Shown: piece by piece, positions 10,240 through 23,624 of the stretch
Layout: each line of letters begins with the position of its first letter
Position numbering within the stretch: the first letter of the stretch is position 1
DNA from: Cacajao melanocephalus
Taxonomy: Eukaryota; Chordata; Mammalia; Primates; Pitheciidae
DNA length: 64,000 nt
Assembly (NCBI GenBank): GCA_963573385.1
Contig: CAUYLG010021638.1
Location: 28,907 to 92,906 of the forward strand
Reading direction: 5' to 3'
Made by a program: the position numbers and the translations under genes
Notes under the pieces: model-generated
The model's database searches: none
Seen by the model: the letters and a program-made list of their open reading frames with translations, nothing else
Told to the model about the DNA's origin: nothing

Positions 10240-10526
10240 GACCGGGTGCAGTGGCTCACACCTATGATCCCAACACTTTGGGAGACTGCTTGAGGTAGGA
10301 GGATTGCTTGAGGCTAGGAGTTTAAGACCAACATAGTGAGACCCTGTCTCTACAAAAACATTAAAAAATTAGCCAGGCATGATAGCACGCACCTGTGGTC
10401 CCAGCTACACAGGAGGCTGAGGTGGGAGGATCCCTTGAGTCTGGGACATTGAGGCTGCAGTGTCATCATGCCACTGCACTCCAGCCTTGGTGACAGAGTG
10501 AGACCCTGTCTCAAAAAAAAAAAAAA
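10240..10526 (+). mobile_element. Alu (plus)
   Basis: Full-length dimeric Alu from ACCGGGTGCAGTGGCTCAC to an A14 tail, with both monomers and the middle A-rich linker visible. It is moderately diverged, suggesting an older J/S-type copy. Confidence 0.95.
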
Positions 10527-11094
10527 ATTCTTTTTCCTGAGACTTCATTGAGTTGTATTTGTACCTGTCTCTGCCACTCCCACCTGTGACATAGCCAGGT
10601 CCGATCAGGTGAGTGTTTTCCAGAGCCAGCAGGGAGGGAGGGAAGTCTAGGCTGGTCGGATCCAGAACGCCCACCTCCAGGTCAAGCAGAGCAGCTCCAC
10701 TTCTTTTTGCTCTAAATTTGGAGGTGTGGCCTCAGTTTTTCTTTAAATCTGAGTTTTGGGAAGTGTGTGACCCCCCAAGTTCCTTTCACTGGAGGATTCT
10801 GGGATCAGAGCTCCCAGAGGCAGTGGGATTCGGGGTAACCAGAGACTGACCAGCCTCCTCGGGAAGCCCCTGGTTGTGCAGAGGGGATTTGGAAATGTTT
10901 GCTGAGTTGAGCTGACTTGGTTCTGTGATGTCAGAAATCATGCAGTCCCTGCGAAGGGCAGAACCCATCCTGAGGGGCTGACGACTGAAGCTTTCCAAAA
11001 TAAGTAAGTGAAGGTCCTCTCCCACCTCCTCCGGGGTGGGGCTGGGGCTCTGCCCGCAGACTGAGCAGCAGGAAGCTGCACATGGGAGGACAGT
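10527..11094. other. Intergenic DNA, no gene
   Basis: No repeat family or coding exon is recognised. Confidence 0.4.
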
Positions 11095-11215
11095 GCAGCC
11101 AGAGGAGCTTGGACCTTAGGGTTTGGCAGACCAGGGTTCGAATCCTGGCTCTTCCACCTACTAATGGAGAGAATGTAGGCAAGTTCCTGCTGCTGGAAGT
11201 CTCAATGACTGAAGA
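11095..11215 (+). repeat. MIR SINE fragment (plus)
   Basis: CCAGGGTTCGAATCCTGGCT followed by TTCCACCTACTAATGG is the tRNA-derived 5' part of MIR. The 3' part is missing or diverged. Confidence 0.65.
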
Positions 11216-11600
11216 TGCAGAAAGGAGTGGTGGGCCCTTCCGCGTCACTGCCACTGCTTCAGTTTTCACCTACGCACTTCCTGAAGGGTTTGTCCCTGGA
11301 TTGTGGGCCCAGGGGGTTTCTGTGGAGGTCGGAGGGGTCTGGGAAAGGCTGGTCTCAGCAGAGCTAAGCAGGTTTCTTTACTACTCGGTTTCTCAGAAAC
11401 CTGATGCAGCTTCCCAAAGAGACACAACTGTGCAGTGCTTCCCAGATTCCCGTGGCCACAGAACTTCCTTGTTCCGGAAGCATCTTGTCAAACCACATGC
11501 TGCTTTGAGGAGGGCTGGCACTGTGGGTTAGGGGCAGGCTTCAGGTTGGCAGCGAAGGCCCCTCTTGATGTGGTTCTGGCCCACCTCCTCACCATAGCAG

Positions 11601-11790
11601 CCCCTCCCTTCACGACATGCTTCCCACCCCACCTTGTTTACCTGTTCAAACCCTGATCACTACACTATTTCATGTAGGTGCCTCCCTTCATCATTAAATA
11701 ATGAATTTCTTAAGGGCAGGGACCTTATCTCATCTCTAGTCTGGCACGTAGTCCTGGGGGTGGCACAGAACAAGTGCCTGATAAATAGGA
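11601..11790 (+). repeat. L2 LINE 3' end (plus)
   Basis: TAAGGGCAGGGACCTTATCT followed by GTGCCTGATAAATAGGAG is the usual L2 3' terminal text. Confidence 0.65.
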
Positions 11791-11829
11791 GTCGTTACTT
11801 GGACATGTGCAGCAGTATTCAGGGACATT

Positions 11830-12150
11830 GTCTAGCTTAGTAGTTAAAGGCAGTCATTGGTGTCAGACAGACCTGGGTTTGAATCCCAGCCTCATCCCTC
11901 ATAAATTGCATGAAGCAACTGACCCAGAGTGAGGGCTCAGGAAATGGGGGGCTTGTTGAATAAATAGGCCCTCAGGCTCCGAGTGGACAAATGGACACTT
12001 TCACTTGTGTTTGCAGCCAGTTCCCATCTGTAAAATGGAATGACAATAGTACCGTAAAGTTGTCGTGAGGATTAAACAATTGACTTGTGTGTAGAGCACT
12101 TAGCCCAGTGCTGGCACCCGGTAAGCTCTCAGCAAATGCTGGGTAGTATT
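11830..12150 (+). repeat. MIR SINE (plus), with a small insertion
   Basis: CAGACCTGGGTTTGAATCCC, then CCATCTGTAAAATGGAATGA, GTGAGGATTAAACAATTGAC and GCACTTAGCCCAGTGCTGGC follow MIR in order, with extra sequence in the middle (about 11935-12010). Confidence 0.8.
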
Positions 12151-12369
12151 CTTGTCATTGCTGTTACTGAAGATCCAGGAGACCACCTTGGCCCCCATCA
12201 GCCCTCAACCCCAACAACAACCCTGGTGGTACAGAACGTCCTACCCTTGACCTGAATGGGCCAGAGCCTTCCCCGAGACAGTACCTCCATGTTCCCAGCA
12301 CCTCCTCCCCGTCGCCTGCCTTCTCTTTTCCCCAGGTCAGAGTCCACTGCTCCCAGCCTGGTGGTCCTC

Positions 12370-12640
12370 ACCATCAGCTCAGCTCAGCAGCCCTGACACA
12401 GCTGATTGGAAATTTGTTTTATTTCTGCACCTGCCTCCCCTCTCTCCCCTACAAAAAAGCAATTAAACTTGTGTTTACCAGCGTGGGTGGCTGTAATCTG
12501 TCGTTTGCCCATCTTATCCTGTCGAGCTGCCCCACGTCCCGCCTGCTTTGCTTAGGCTGGGGTGGGAGATTTGCATAATCAGTAATAATAGAACTCAGAA
12601 AAGTGATGGGGTTGGGGGTAGTTGGTTTTATGCCAGCAAA
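12370..12640. promoter_or_regulatory. Candidate regulatory element
   Basis: A non-repetitive block combines bHLH and homeodomain-type sites (ACACAGCTGATTGG, AAGCAATTAAACTTG) with AGATTTGCATAATCAG, an octamer-like core, in short AT-rich islands. The texture is that of a conserved noncoding element. Conservation and chromatin data are needed to confirm it. Confidence 0.35.
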
Positions 12641-13144
12641 TTGTGAGAACGGCTTTGGAGACCCAAACTGACCTAGGAGGGCTGATAGTATGTGTGTGGA
12701 GGTGCATCTTCCCTAACTTAGAGGTGCTCCTAGAGGGTCTTGGCCTCCTGTCACTACTGGGCCTGGCAGGTCTCCAACCCTGACCCAGTCGAATCCATCC
12801 CTGGAGGCCTGGCCAGTCTCAGAGGGGCCAGAGGTGCCTGCTGATCATGCTCCTCTCTGCATGTAGTCTTCAGTGGCTCCCCAGAGCCCCAGCTGCCATG
12901 TTTCCCGTCTTATCCTGTCCTCTCTCCTCTGTTCCTCCAAGGGGCCTATATGGCAGAATCGAACACATGCTTGGGATTTCAACTCCTGGTTATGCTATGG
13001 TCCCTGTTCAGGTTTCCTCAAAGTGGATCTTGAGAAAGGACTTGGGTGCAGGTAGTTTATCTGGGAGGGGATTCCAGGAAGCACAGTGAGGGAGTAGGGA
13101 GAGGGAGCCAGGGAAGAGAGAAAAGTTTGTAAAAATGTGCTAGT
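12641..13144. other. Intergenic DNA; short dispersed-repeat piece at 13021-13070
   Basis: GAAAGGACTTGGGTGCAGGT and flanks (13021-13070) match 4040-4086, so both belong to one dispersed family that I cannot name. The rest shows no feature. Confidence 0.4.
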
Positions 13145-13468
<324 letters not shown>

Positions 13469-13559
13469 CTAGGCTCAAGCCCTTTGTGGTCTCTCTGAGA
13501 CCCTGAGTGGAACACACATTAGAGTTGTCCCACTGAGGGCTGAGGAAGCTGGCGGACTT

Positions 13560-14031
13560 ATGCACTGGACAGATGCCTCATTAATGGCCTGCCTGTGGTC
13601 CATACCCTTGTGGAGACTCCTCCCACATTGACTCTGGGCGGGACCATGTAGCTTGCTTTAGCCATTGAACATCGATAAACATGACACCATCAGAGGCTTG
13701 ATGAGCACTTAGAATTAGGGCTGGCCCTCTGGAATTGCTGCTGCTACCACATAAGAAGCCTGGGCTATTCCGCCAGAGAGGCCATACAGAGGGGACTGAG
13801 ACACCCCAGCCCACAGCTACCCCTACACAATAGTAATGGGAATGAGGCCATATGGGACCGTCCAGTCCAGGCGAGCCACCAGATGACACCTGCATGAGTG
13901 GCTCCAGGCAAGATGAGCAGGAGAACCTCCTAGCTGAGCACAGCCCAATTGCAGAGTCATTTGCAAGTAAATGATTGCTGTGGTGAACTGTCAAGTTTGG
14001 TGTCTATTATGCAGCAACAGATAACTGATAC
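13560..14031 (+). mobile_element. MLT1-type LTR (plus), old
   Basis: It carries the internal GCGGGACCATGTAGCTTGCT region and ends TCTATTATGCAGCAACAGAT followed by AACTGATAC, the 3' signature of old MaLR MLT1 LTRs. Confidence 0.65.
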
Positions 14032-14660
14032 ACTCACCAAGTCCTATCCTTTATAACTGTGGGTTGCTCTGGGGGTGTTAACTCCCAAGTGCTTCTGGCC
14101 AGACCTGCACTTGGATTTGTATGTCCAGAGAAAGCCTTCTGCCAGAGAGTTATCCTATTTTGAGGCACGACATCATCTCAGGATATGAGAGCCGTCCATC
14201 AGAGCCTTAGGTGACTTCCTGGTGGGCTGAGTTATTGGGGACAGAGCACCAATTGCACATGCTACAGCCACCTGGCTCTGAGAATAATCAAAGAAGGCTT
14301 TACCATGGAAGATACTCCTTCAAAGAACTAAACTTCATGAAAACAGACACCTGGAGTGTCACCATCTAGAGCAGTGCCTAGGAGTGCCACAGATATTCAT
14401 TGGATGTAGGGATGAATGAAGTGTAAGTTGACTTGAAGCTAAAGGATTTGTAGAAATTAACCAGGTGAAGAGGGGCAGCCAGAGATCCCCCTGGTCAGGA
14501 AGATCAGCACCAGGCCCCTGATCTTGCCCAGGCCCATGTGGCTGGAGCCCAGAGGGGAAGGAGAGTGCAGTGGAAGCTGAGACTTGGGGTCAGGTAGGAC
14601 CTTAGAGACCCCCCATATGGCTCCCCAGAGCAAAGGGAGAGCCAAGGAAGGGCTGAGTTA
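14032..14660. other. Intergenic DNA, no gene; weak L2 traces
   Basis: Only the piece at 14320-14425 (AGAGCAGTGCCTAGGAGTG, GATGAATGAAG) looks like an L2 tail. No exon is visible. Confidence 0.4.
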
Positions 14661-14865
14661 GAGGAGGAGGATCTGTCTGATTTGCTTTAGGAAAGACCAC
14701 TCTAGCTGCTTTGTGGAGATAGGTCTGGAGGAGCAGAGGCAGAAGGCAGGAGGCAGGGAAGAGGGCGTCTCACAGTCCAGACTAAGCATAGACTTGGCTG
14801 AGAGTGGAGATGGACAGACGTAAGTGGATCCGAGAGAGACTTAGGAGGTGAAGTCAGCAGGCCTT
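14660..14865 (-). repeat. L2 LINE fragment (minus)
   Basis: AAAGACCACTCTAGCTGCTT then GGAGATAGGTCTGGAGGAGC match the antisense L2 text also seen near 51710. Confidence 0.55.
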
Positions 14866-15089
14866 CATAAAGTAGCCCAACAAGGGCTCTCTCTGACCCT
14901 CCAGCCCACCTTTGCTCCTGTCTCCTTCCTGGTTCATCCTTCAGTAGCATCTTCACTGGGAAGACTCCCCACCAGGCCACACTGGGGGCTCCTCCTCTGG
15001 GTCTCCAGGGTCCCTTTTTCTTCAGTGATGACACATCACACAAAGAGGTCAGCTTTTAAGAGTGCTGGGCTCATGGGAGACACACCATG

Positions 15090-15168
15090 AATATTGTTCT
15101 CCCTCCCTTCCTTCCTCCCTTCCTCTCACTTCCTTTCTTTCCCCTCCATTTCCTTCTTTCCTTTAGCA
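15090..15168 (+). repeat. Pyrimidine-rich simple repeat (CCTT-like)
   Basis: A run of CCTTCC/TTTC units almost free of purines on the plus strand. Confidence 0.8.
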
Positions 15169-15239
15169 TTCACTAAACCTGGTATCAGGTCCCCGGCAAT
15201 ATGAAACCACCCCGCATAGCAAAGTGGTGGTGTGGGGAA

Positions 15240-15375
15240 GGAGCAAAGAATGTGACATTTGGGTTTAAAGGAATCTCAGTTCAAATCCAGCTCAGCTGCT
15301 TATTAGCACTTACTAGTGTGAGTTGCTGTCTTGCTGAACCTCACTTTACTTACCTGTGAGGTGGAAGTGGTACTC
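15240..15375 (+). repeat. MIR SINE (plus), degenerate
   Basis: AGTTCAAATCCAGCTCAGCT, then GAGTTGCTGTCTTGCTGAAC and CTCACTTTACTTACCTG, follow MIR order. Confidence 0.6.
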
Positions 15376-15624
15376 ACGCCTTACGGGGCAGAAGGAGAGG
15401 CAGGATTGTAAGTATGCAGCAAATGTGTCCTCAGCAAAGGAGGCTGTCTTTGTGCTTAACCCCAGTCCAAGGGCTGAGGCTGACTTGATGGGACAGGGAG
15501 GGAGGGCTGCTTCTGTCTCTCTTTTCTCCTCGTAAAATGCACAGCCTGGTTTTCTGAGGTTATTAAATGAGGAGCTGGAGTGATTAGGCTGTTCTCCGAG
15601 GCCTGGCTTACATCCCATTTTCAT

Positions 15625-15870
15625 TTGTGAAGCCAGTTAGGAGGAGGCAATCTTTTTATTTTTTTCTTTTAAATTAAATTGGCAAAGTTCTGCGGGAATC
15701 TTTGAAATGTTCAGAGAGGTGGCTTTTTAAAATAAAAGGAAAGATAAAGGAAGCCATCCCAGTCTTTGGGTCACGCAGGGATTGTGTGGCCCCAAACATT
15801 GTTTGAAATGACAACCGTCAGCAGATATCCAGGGACCTGCTTTGTTGTAGAGAAAGAATCCTAGGGTTTG
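15625..15870. promoter_or_regulatory. Candidate regulatory element
   Basis: Non-repetitive, AT-rich text containing TTTTAAATTAAATTGGC, AATCTTTGAAATGTTC (TCF/LEF-like CTTTGA core) and CCAAACATTGTTTGAAATG (SOX-like ATTGTT). It looks unlike the surrounding repeats. Function is an inference. Confidence 0.3.
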
Positions 15871-16059
15871 TTATAAGGGGTTTTGCCCCACCGAGCCCTC
15901 TCAGGAGAGCACTTCCAAGGAGCTCAGTGCATTTTATATCCATTAGATTTTTACTTGTCAAATCAGAGATGTAATAAAACTGGTCTCCAATGCTTCACAG
16001 AGAACGCATGTGAGGACGTTTTGATAAAGTTAAAAGTATTCTACAAATGTAAGGTATTA

Positions 16060-16290
16060 TTAGCAGTGGCCGCCATGCCCTGAGAGGGGAGTGAGTTTCC
16101 CAAGGTCACAGAGAAAGTGGGTGGAGGACCCAGAAAAAGAAGTGGAACCTGTTCTTTATCCGGAGGGTCGGGACCTTGTCTCGTTTTACTCAAGTTGTCC
16201 CCCTAGCACCGAAAACAGGACCCAACACACAGCAAGTGCACCACGAATACTGTTCATTGAACAAATGAATGAATGAGTGAATGAATGATG
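16060..16290 (+). repeat. MIR (minus) and L2 tail (plus) remnants, (GAAT)n end
   Basis: GTTTCCCAAGGTCACAGAG is an antisense MIR phrase (about 16085-16130). From 16165, GACCTTGTCTCGTTTTACTC to GTTCATTGAACAAATGAATG is an L2 3' end closing in GAATGAATGAATGA repeats. Confidence 0.55.
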
Positions 16291-16439
16291 CTCTAATAGT
16301 CCTGGGAACCTGAAGGACCCTCACACCTCATCTGTACAGGGTCTTCCCATCCATAATGGGCCTGGACTGGCCCTTGCCTGGCTTTTCCAGCTCTCCCGGT
16401 ATCTGTGTCCTTAGCCATGTGATTTGGCATTGCCTCCTG

Positions 16440-17100
16440 CTAGTACACAGAGGACATTGCTCACCCTCTGACTTTGAACTTGGCTATGTGACTGGCTTTG
16501 GCCAATAGAACAAAGTGAGGCAGTGGGCCTAATTCTGAGCTTAGGACTGGAGAGGCCTTGCATAGGTCTGCTGGTCCTCTGTTGTAGTTGCTGGAGAATA
16601 TGCCCAAGCTAGCCAGCTGGAAGCAGAATGAGAAAGACATGGAGCACAGCTGTCCTGGTCCAGCCACCCAAGAGGAGGCCAGCCCAAAGCAGAGTTCCAT
16701 AGCCAACCTGCGGATGAGGGAGCTTAATAAATGCTTTTTGAAGGCTGGGCGCAGTAGCTCACACCTGTAATCCCAGCGCTTTGGGAGGTCGAAGCGGGCT
16801 GATTGTTTGAGCCCAGCTGATTGATTTGAGATCAGTTTAGGCAACATGGTGAAACCTTGCCTCTACAAAGTATACAAAAATTAGCAGGGCATAGTGGTGC
16901 ATGCCTGTAGTCCCAACTACTTAGGATGCTGAGGTGAAAGGATTGCTTGAGCCCAGGAGGTCAAGGCTGTAGTAAGCTGTGACAAAGCAAGACCCTGTCT
17001 CAAAAAATGAAAAAAATGTTTCTTGTTGTATATCACTGATGTTTGGTAGGTGTTTGTTATGCAGCATAATAGCAGCCATAGTTTACTCGATACCACCCAG
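16440..17100 (+). mobile_element. MLT1-type LTR (plus), interrupted by an Alu
   Basis: The left part (16440-16742) has ACTTGGCTATGTGACTGGCT and CTTTGGCCAATAGAACAAAG. The right part (from about 17018) has GGTAGGTGTTTGTTATGCAG, the old MLT1 3' end. An Alu at 16743-17017 separates them. Confidence 0.65.
16743..17017 (+). mobile_element. Alu (plus)
   Basis: From GGCTGGGCGCAGTAGCTCAC to a short A-rich tail, diverged. Flanks AAATGCTTTTTGA and AAAATGTTTCTTG are a plausible decayed target duplication. Confidence 0.93.
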
Positions 17101-17104
17101 TCCT

Positions 17105-17215
17105 CCAAGGCTTCCTCAGCCTGATTGAGTCTTTACTTCTTCTTGGAAGCTTTCCCTGACTTCTTTAACCTGCTTACATGCGTTAGTTCATTCATTCATT
17201 CATTCATTCACTAAA
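17105..17215 (+). repeat. L2-like fragment and (CATT)n
   Basis: TTGGAAGCTTTCCCTGACTT resembles L2. A pure (CATT)n run follows at 17187-17210. Confidence 0.5.
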
Positions 17216-17263
17216 TGCCTGCTCAATATCGAGCCCAATGCTAGAAGTTATGTAAAATATTGC

Positions 17264-17322
17264 AGTTATGGAGCACATCACTCTCTGTCACTTTGTTAAG
17301 CACATGCATTCATGACATCATT
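17264..17322 (+). repeat. Short dispersed duplicate, copy A
   Basis: About 59 bp that align with 19355-19414 with four mismatches and one gap, including an identical core of about 31 bp (ACATCACTCTCTGTCACTTT...). The two copies are 2.1 kb apart and in the same orientation. Confidence 0.8.
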
Positions 17323-17417
17323 AGGCACATTGCAGTCCCCTGAGGATCTTCAGTTGATTGAAGGACATGCATGTCAACCAATGCTGTGGCTGCTACTATG
17401 TTTGTTAATGTTCCTAA

Positions 17418-18642
<1,225 letters not shown>

Positions 18643-18699
18643 CTCTAGTTCTTATTAAGCCTTAGGTAAATCTCATGCTCCTAAAAGCAAATCCTCTCA

Positions 18700-18993
18700 G
18701 TCCGGGCACAGTGGCTCATGCCTGTAATCCCAGCACTTTGGGAGGCTGAGGCAGGTAGATCATGAGGTCAGGAGTTCAAGGCCAGTTTGGCCAACATGGT
18801 GAAACCCCATCTCTACTAAAAATATAAAAATTAGCCAGGCAGGGTGGCACGTGCCTGTAATCCCAGTTACCTGGGAGGCTGAGGCAGAGAATTGCTTAAA
18901 CCCGTGAGGCAGAGGTTGCAGTGAGCCGAAATTACGCCACTGCACTCCAGCCTGGGTGACAAAGTGGACTCTGTCTGAAAAAAGAAAAAAGGG
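18700..18993 (+). mobile_element. Alu (plus)
   Basis: Full Alu with a perfect 10-bp target duplication AATCCTCTCA at 18690-18699 and 18994-19003. Confidence 0.97.
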
Positions 18994-19003
18994 AATCCTC
19001 TCA

Positions 19004-19349
19004 TGAGGCTGGAAGCCTTCCCACCCTCCTATATCAGCCCTGCAGCCCCTCTTTCTCCCCCACCTCCACCGTCTCACAGCTGCTGGCCAATGTTCCCAGC
19101 TCGACCCAGTTGCTCACTGATTCTGTCCTTTGAGTGTCTTATCTGTAGTCAGACTGTGGGTCCTTGAGAGCAGCCTGGAAGAGTTGTGGTTTTTTTTTTT
19201 TTTTTCCAATTCCACGGTACTTGTACCCAGGGTGGGTGGCCAGCCAGATTCGTCAATTGATTGCAGTACTCATGGACTTAGAAAAGTCCCGGAAGATCCT
19301 ACTGAGAGGCCTAGAGTCTGTATAAGCACCATCATCATCATAAAAAAAT
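19004..19349. other. Intergenic DNA, T17 run, no gene
   Basis: No exon. A T17 run near 19190-19206 is the only notable simple sequence. Confidence 0.4.
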
Positions 19350-19545
19350 ACCGTAGTTACGCAGCACATCACTCTCTGTCACTTTGTTAAGCACATTGCA
19401 TCCATGACATCATTTCATCCTGCCAGCAACACTACGAGGTGAGTTTTCTTGTCTATAAAACGGGGATGATGAATGAGGCTCCGTGAAGGTGAGTCACCTG
19501 TCAAGTCTCAGACAGAGCCAGGAAACCCAAGACCCAGGAGGTGAG
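19350..19545 (-). repeat. MIR SINE (minus), containing dispersed duplicate copy B
   Basis: TTTTCTTGTCTATAAAACGG and TGAGGCTCCGTGAAGGTGAG follow antisense MIR. The first 60 bp (19355-19414) are the second copy of the segment at 17264-17322. Confidence 0.65.
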
Positions 19546-20116
19546 ATGTTCTGAGAAGCCTTTGAGGCCAGGTGTAAGCAGCCTTAAAACAGCCATTTCT
19601 GAGTCAGTGGGTGGCAGAGGGGACCCTTAGGGTCAGAGCCCTGGGTTCCAGCCCTACTCCAGCCACGAAGCAGCCAGGGGATCTTGAGAAGCCCTTCCCT
19701 GCTCCCTGCGTTGGTTCTTGAACTTGGGATGAAGAAATTGATGATCCTGCCTTCCATGTTAATGGAAACTGCAAGGTCATGCACTTGCCAAGTACAGGGG
19801 TGATGTTCACTCTCCCAGGGAGCACCAGCAGCCAGAAAAGAGGGGTCTACATTCTCAGTCCCTCTGCTGGGCTGGGGTGGTACACCTCTGATCCTCCCAT
19901 GTCCCTGGTTTGACCAGCTTCGTGCTTGAAAAGAAAGTCAGGAGGGACACCTCCTGCTGCATCCCCTCTGCCAGGAATACCCAGTCAGGGCATCCATCTG
20001 GTGCACCTACCTGCAGAATGGCTGACTCGGTACTCATGGCCACAGTACAGGGCCTTATGGAATGTTTAATTGCATGGAGGTAACACAGTGAAAACCATTT
20101 GAAAAAGACCAGGAGC
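19546..20116. other. Intergenic DNA, no gene
   Basis: No repeat family or exon recognised apart from weak SINE-like text near 19720. Confidence 0.4.
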
Positions 20117-20427
20117 AGACCGGGTGATGGCTCATGCCTGTAGTCCTAGCACTTTGGGAGGCCGAGGAAGGCAGATCACCTGAGGTCGGGAGTTTGAGAC
20201 CAGCCTGGCCAACATGCTGAAATCTCGTCTCTAAAAAAAAAAAAAAAAAAAAAAAAAATTAGCTGGGCATAGTGGCACGTGCCTATAAACTCAACTACTC
20301 AGGAGGCTGAGGCAGGAGAATCACTTGAACCCAGAAGGCGGAGGTCACAGTGAGCCAAGATCGCGCCATTGCACACTCCAGCCTGGGCAACAAGCGAGAA
20401 ACTCCATCTCAAAAAAAGAAAGAAAAG
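20117..20427 (+). mobile_element. Alu (plus) with perfect 16-bp target duplication
   Basis: Flanked by GAAAAAGACCAGGAGC at 20101-20116 and 20428-20443, identical. The mid-element A run is expanded to about 25 bases. Complete dimeric Alu. Confidence 0.98.
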
Positions 20428-20443
20428 GAAAAAGACCAGGAGC

Positions 20444-20800
20444 TAAGGCTTATGGGGGATGGGCACTCACCTTTGTGATGTCTGTAACCTCTGAATGGGC
20501 CGTGCAGATCAGACAGGGATCATCTAGGACTTTCTTTATAAAACTCGAGGCCAGGGCAGGTTGCATCATCGATTAGTTGACACTGTCGCCTTCTCTGTTT
20601 GCTGAGCTCCTTTGCAAGAATTGACCCAGCTTATCTCTCAGCATAATCACCTTTGCTTCTGGGCTGCTCCTGGGGAGCCAGGCTGCAGGTTCCATGCCTT
20701 CCCTGGCTTGATTCTCAGGTCAAGACTGAAACACAAGATGCTCAGTTCTCCCTCCTGTCATAAGAGGTGGTGGGAGCTTTCCCCATCACTCCGTTACAAT
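20444..20800. other. Intergenic DNA, no gene
   Basis: Nothing recognised in this stretch. Confidence 0.4.
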
Positions 20801-21048
20801 GACTGCCTCCCCAAACTCCATCTCCTCCTTTCCGGTTTTATCTTTCCCCTTAGCATGATGTATTTGTCAACATGTAACATAACTTAGTTGTTTCGTGTAT
20901 TGTCTACCTCTGTTACTAGAGTGTCAGTTTCACAGGGGTGGGGGCTTCTGTCTGTTTTGTTCCTGGAGGTACCTGGAGTCCAGAGCAGTGCCCGGCACCT
21001 TGCAGGTGCTCATGGAATGTTCACTGAATTAATCAATGAATCAATGCG
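20801..21048 (+). repeat. L2 LINE 3' end (plus)
   Basis: TTTGTTCCTGGAGGTACCTG, GAGCAGTGCCCGGCACCTTG and TGTTCACTGAATTAATCAAT match the L2 3' terminus in order. Confidence 0.75.
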
Positions 21049-21860
21049 GCCCTGAAAAAAAAAAAGTGTTGGTGCTGGTGCCCGCCAGCCTAAAACACAC
21101 TGGGGCAATGATACGGGCTCGTGACGCTGGAGAACTGGGAGGAAGTTGGGTGTGCGTGAGATCAAATGGCTCGCCAGTGTGGACGCAAAGCTGGCAGGGA
21201 TACAGCTGTCATTTCTATCAGCTGCCATCAGCACCTTGAGAATAATGTCCACTTTGCCAAGGACGACCTTTGTTCTGAGAGCCCGTGTGAAATCTCACCT
21301 TGCCCTCACCCCTAGCCTGTGCACTGTGCAGGGGTCTGCCCCTGCCTGCTGCACTGAGCGGCTTGGGAATGAAGAGCCAGCTCAGACCCTGATTTCCTTC
21401 TCATCAGTCCCTGTTTCCTTGGCAGCCAATTAGCTCCCCTTTCCCCAACCCTGTCTGAGCCTCTTCATCTGGCAGCTTCTAGGGGTGATTAGGGAAGGCC
21501 TGATGGAGTGGGGCAAGGACACTGAGGCTGCTGAGTTAATGGCTTCACGGCTGGGCTCTGGTTCTTCTCCGAAGAGGAACAAAGTGAAAAAGGTGGTCAC
21601 GCAGGGCCGCTGAGACCCCTCCAAAGTGCCCACTCCCTTGCTCCACGGTCTCGCACAGATGGCACAGGGAAGTTTGCAGAGAAGGAGGCTTCCCTGGAAA
21701 CTCATTCCTCATTGAAATGTCCACCACATTTCAGCTAGCAGTGTTTCTCAAAGAGAGGCTCACAGATGCCTGGTCTTAGGACCACCCAGAGTGTGTGCAA
21801 ATATGCAGATTCCAGGGCCTCCCTTCTGGACCTACTGGATCAGAATTTAGGGGGTGGGTG
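21049..21860. other. Intergenic DNA, no gene
   Basis: An unassignable stretch. The last part (TTTCTCAAAGAGAGGCTCAC, ACCTACTGGATCAGAATTTA) resembles a MER5-type DNA transposon remnant, weakly. Confidence 0.35.
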
Positions 21861-22500
<640 letters not shown>

Positions 22501-22534
22501 GAAGTGGAGGACCCCAAATCGGCACTGTAATACC

Positions 22535-22975
22535 TCCCCATGTCAGGAGTCCCCCAAACCAGCTCCCAGTGTGATGATTAATTAAGAGGACTCACAGGAC
22601 TCAGCATATAGTTGTACTCACAGGTAAGATTTATTAGGGAGAAATGATAGAGAGCAAAATCAGCAAAAGGAAAAGGTGATAGGGTGAAGTCCAGAGGAAA
22701 CCAGGCATAAGCTTCCAGGGTCCTCTCCCCGTGGAGTCACGCAGGACTCACTTAATGCCTCCAGCAATGGCAACATGGGTGAGGAGCTGTCTACCAGGCT
22801 AGTGCATGAGACTCAGTGCCCAGGAAGTTTCCTGGGGGCAGGTTATACAGGCGCTTTCTGCCTGGGATGTACCCAGATTCCAGACTCCCAGAAAGAAAGC
22901 AGGAGTTCAGCATAAGCCACATCGTCTGCACACACCATTTACACATTTTGAGCCACTCTTAACAGGATGGCGAGA
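22535..22975 (-). mobile_element. ERV LTR (minus), subfamily unassigned
   Basis: GGACTCACAGGACTCAGCAT, GATTTATTAGGGAG (an AATAAA signal on the minus strand), GGTCCTCTCCCCGTGGAGTC and CATTTTGAGCCACTC read as one antisense LTR. No internal viral genes are present. Confidence 0.6.
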
Positions 22976-23624
22976 ACCTTCCAGAATCCCAAGTTCCTGG
23001 ATGCCATTCATGGACCCACTTTGCATGCGGGCCTTTGAAGGACAGCAGTCTCAGGCCAGCTCTGCTAACTCTTCTCTGCACCACCTGCTTCCTTTTAAGA
23101 TTATTCTTACCTGCTTTATAGTTTGAGAACTTACTCACTGATCTGGTGGATGAAGCTGGCTCAGTCAACTCTACCTCTGGTTACTATATGACTCAGGATA
23201 AGTAACTGGATCACTGGATCTGATTTACAACTTGCAACAGTGAAAGCATGTTCCCTCCCAAGGAGGTTAAGTCAGGTCTCAGGTAACCTCTTCCTTTACT
23301 AATGGAAAAGGAGGAAGCCCTTCTTTGAAGGAGCCCTGCCATGCACAGGGCAGAATTTGTCCTTGGCAGGGAGGTAATGAGGGAAAAGGAGGGAAGTAGC
23401 CGGAATGGACAGCTCCTCAGATTCATGAGAACTGGTGCTCTGGACCCCAAATTGCCCCATTAGTGCTTTCTTCTAGGGGTCTCTGTATCAGGGCCCAGAC
23501 TTCTCTCAGCACAGCATGGCCACCAGGGGTGGGACTGATGGGACACTGAGCTGAGCCAGACCCGGACTCTGCCCTCAAGGGAAAGCTGGCCAGAGATCAG
23601 GAACGCCAGGAAGGAAGTCTCTGC
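22976..23624. other. Intergenic DNA, no gene
   Basis: No exon or repeat family recognised. Confidence 0.4.

Noticed and set aside
11130..11160. tRNA T-loop-like GGTTCGAATCC
   Set aside because: Part of a MIR SINE, which is tRNA-derived; there is no cloverleaf around it. The same holds for 8696-8710 and 61188-61200.
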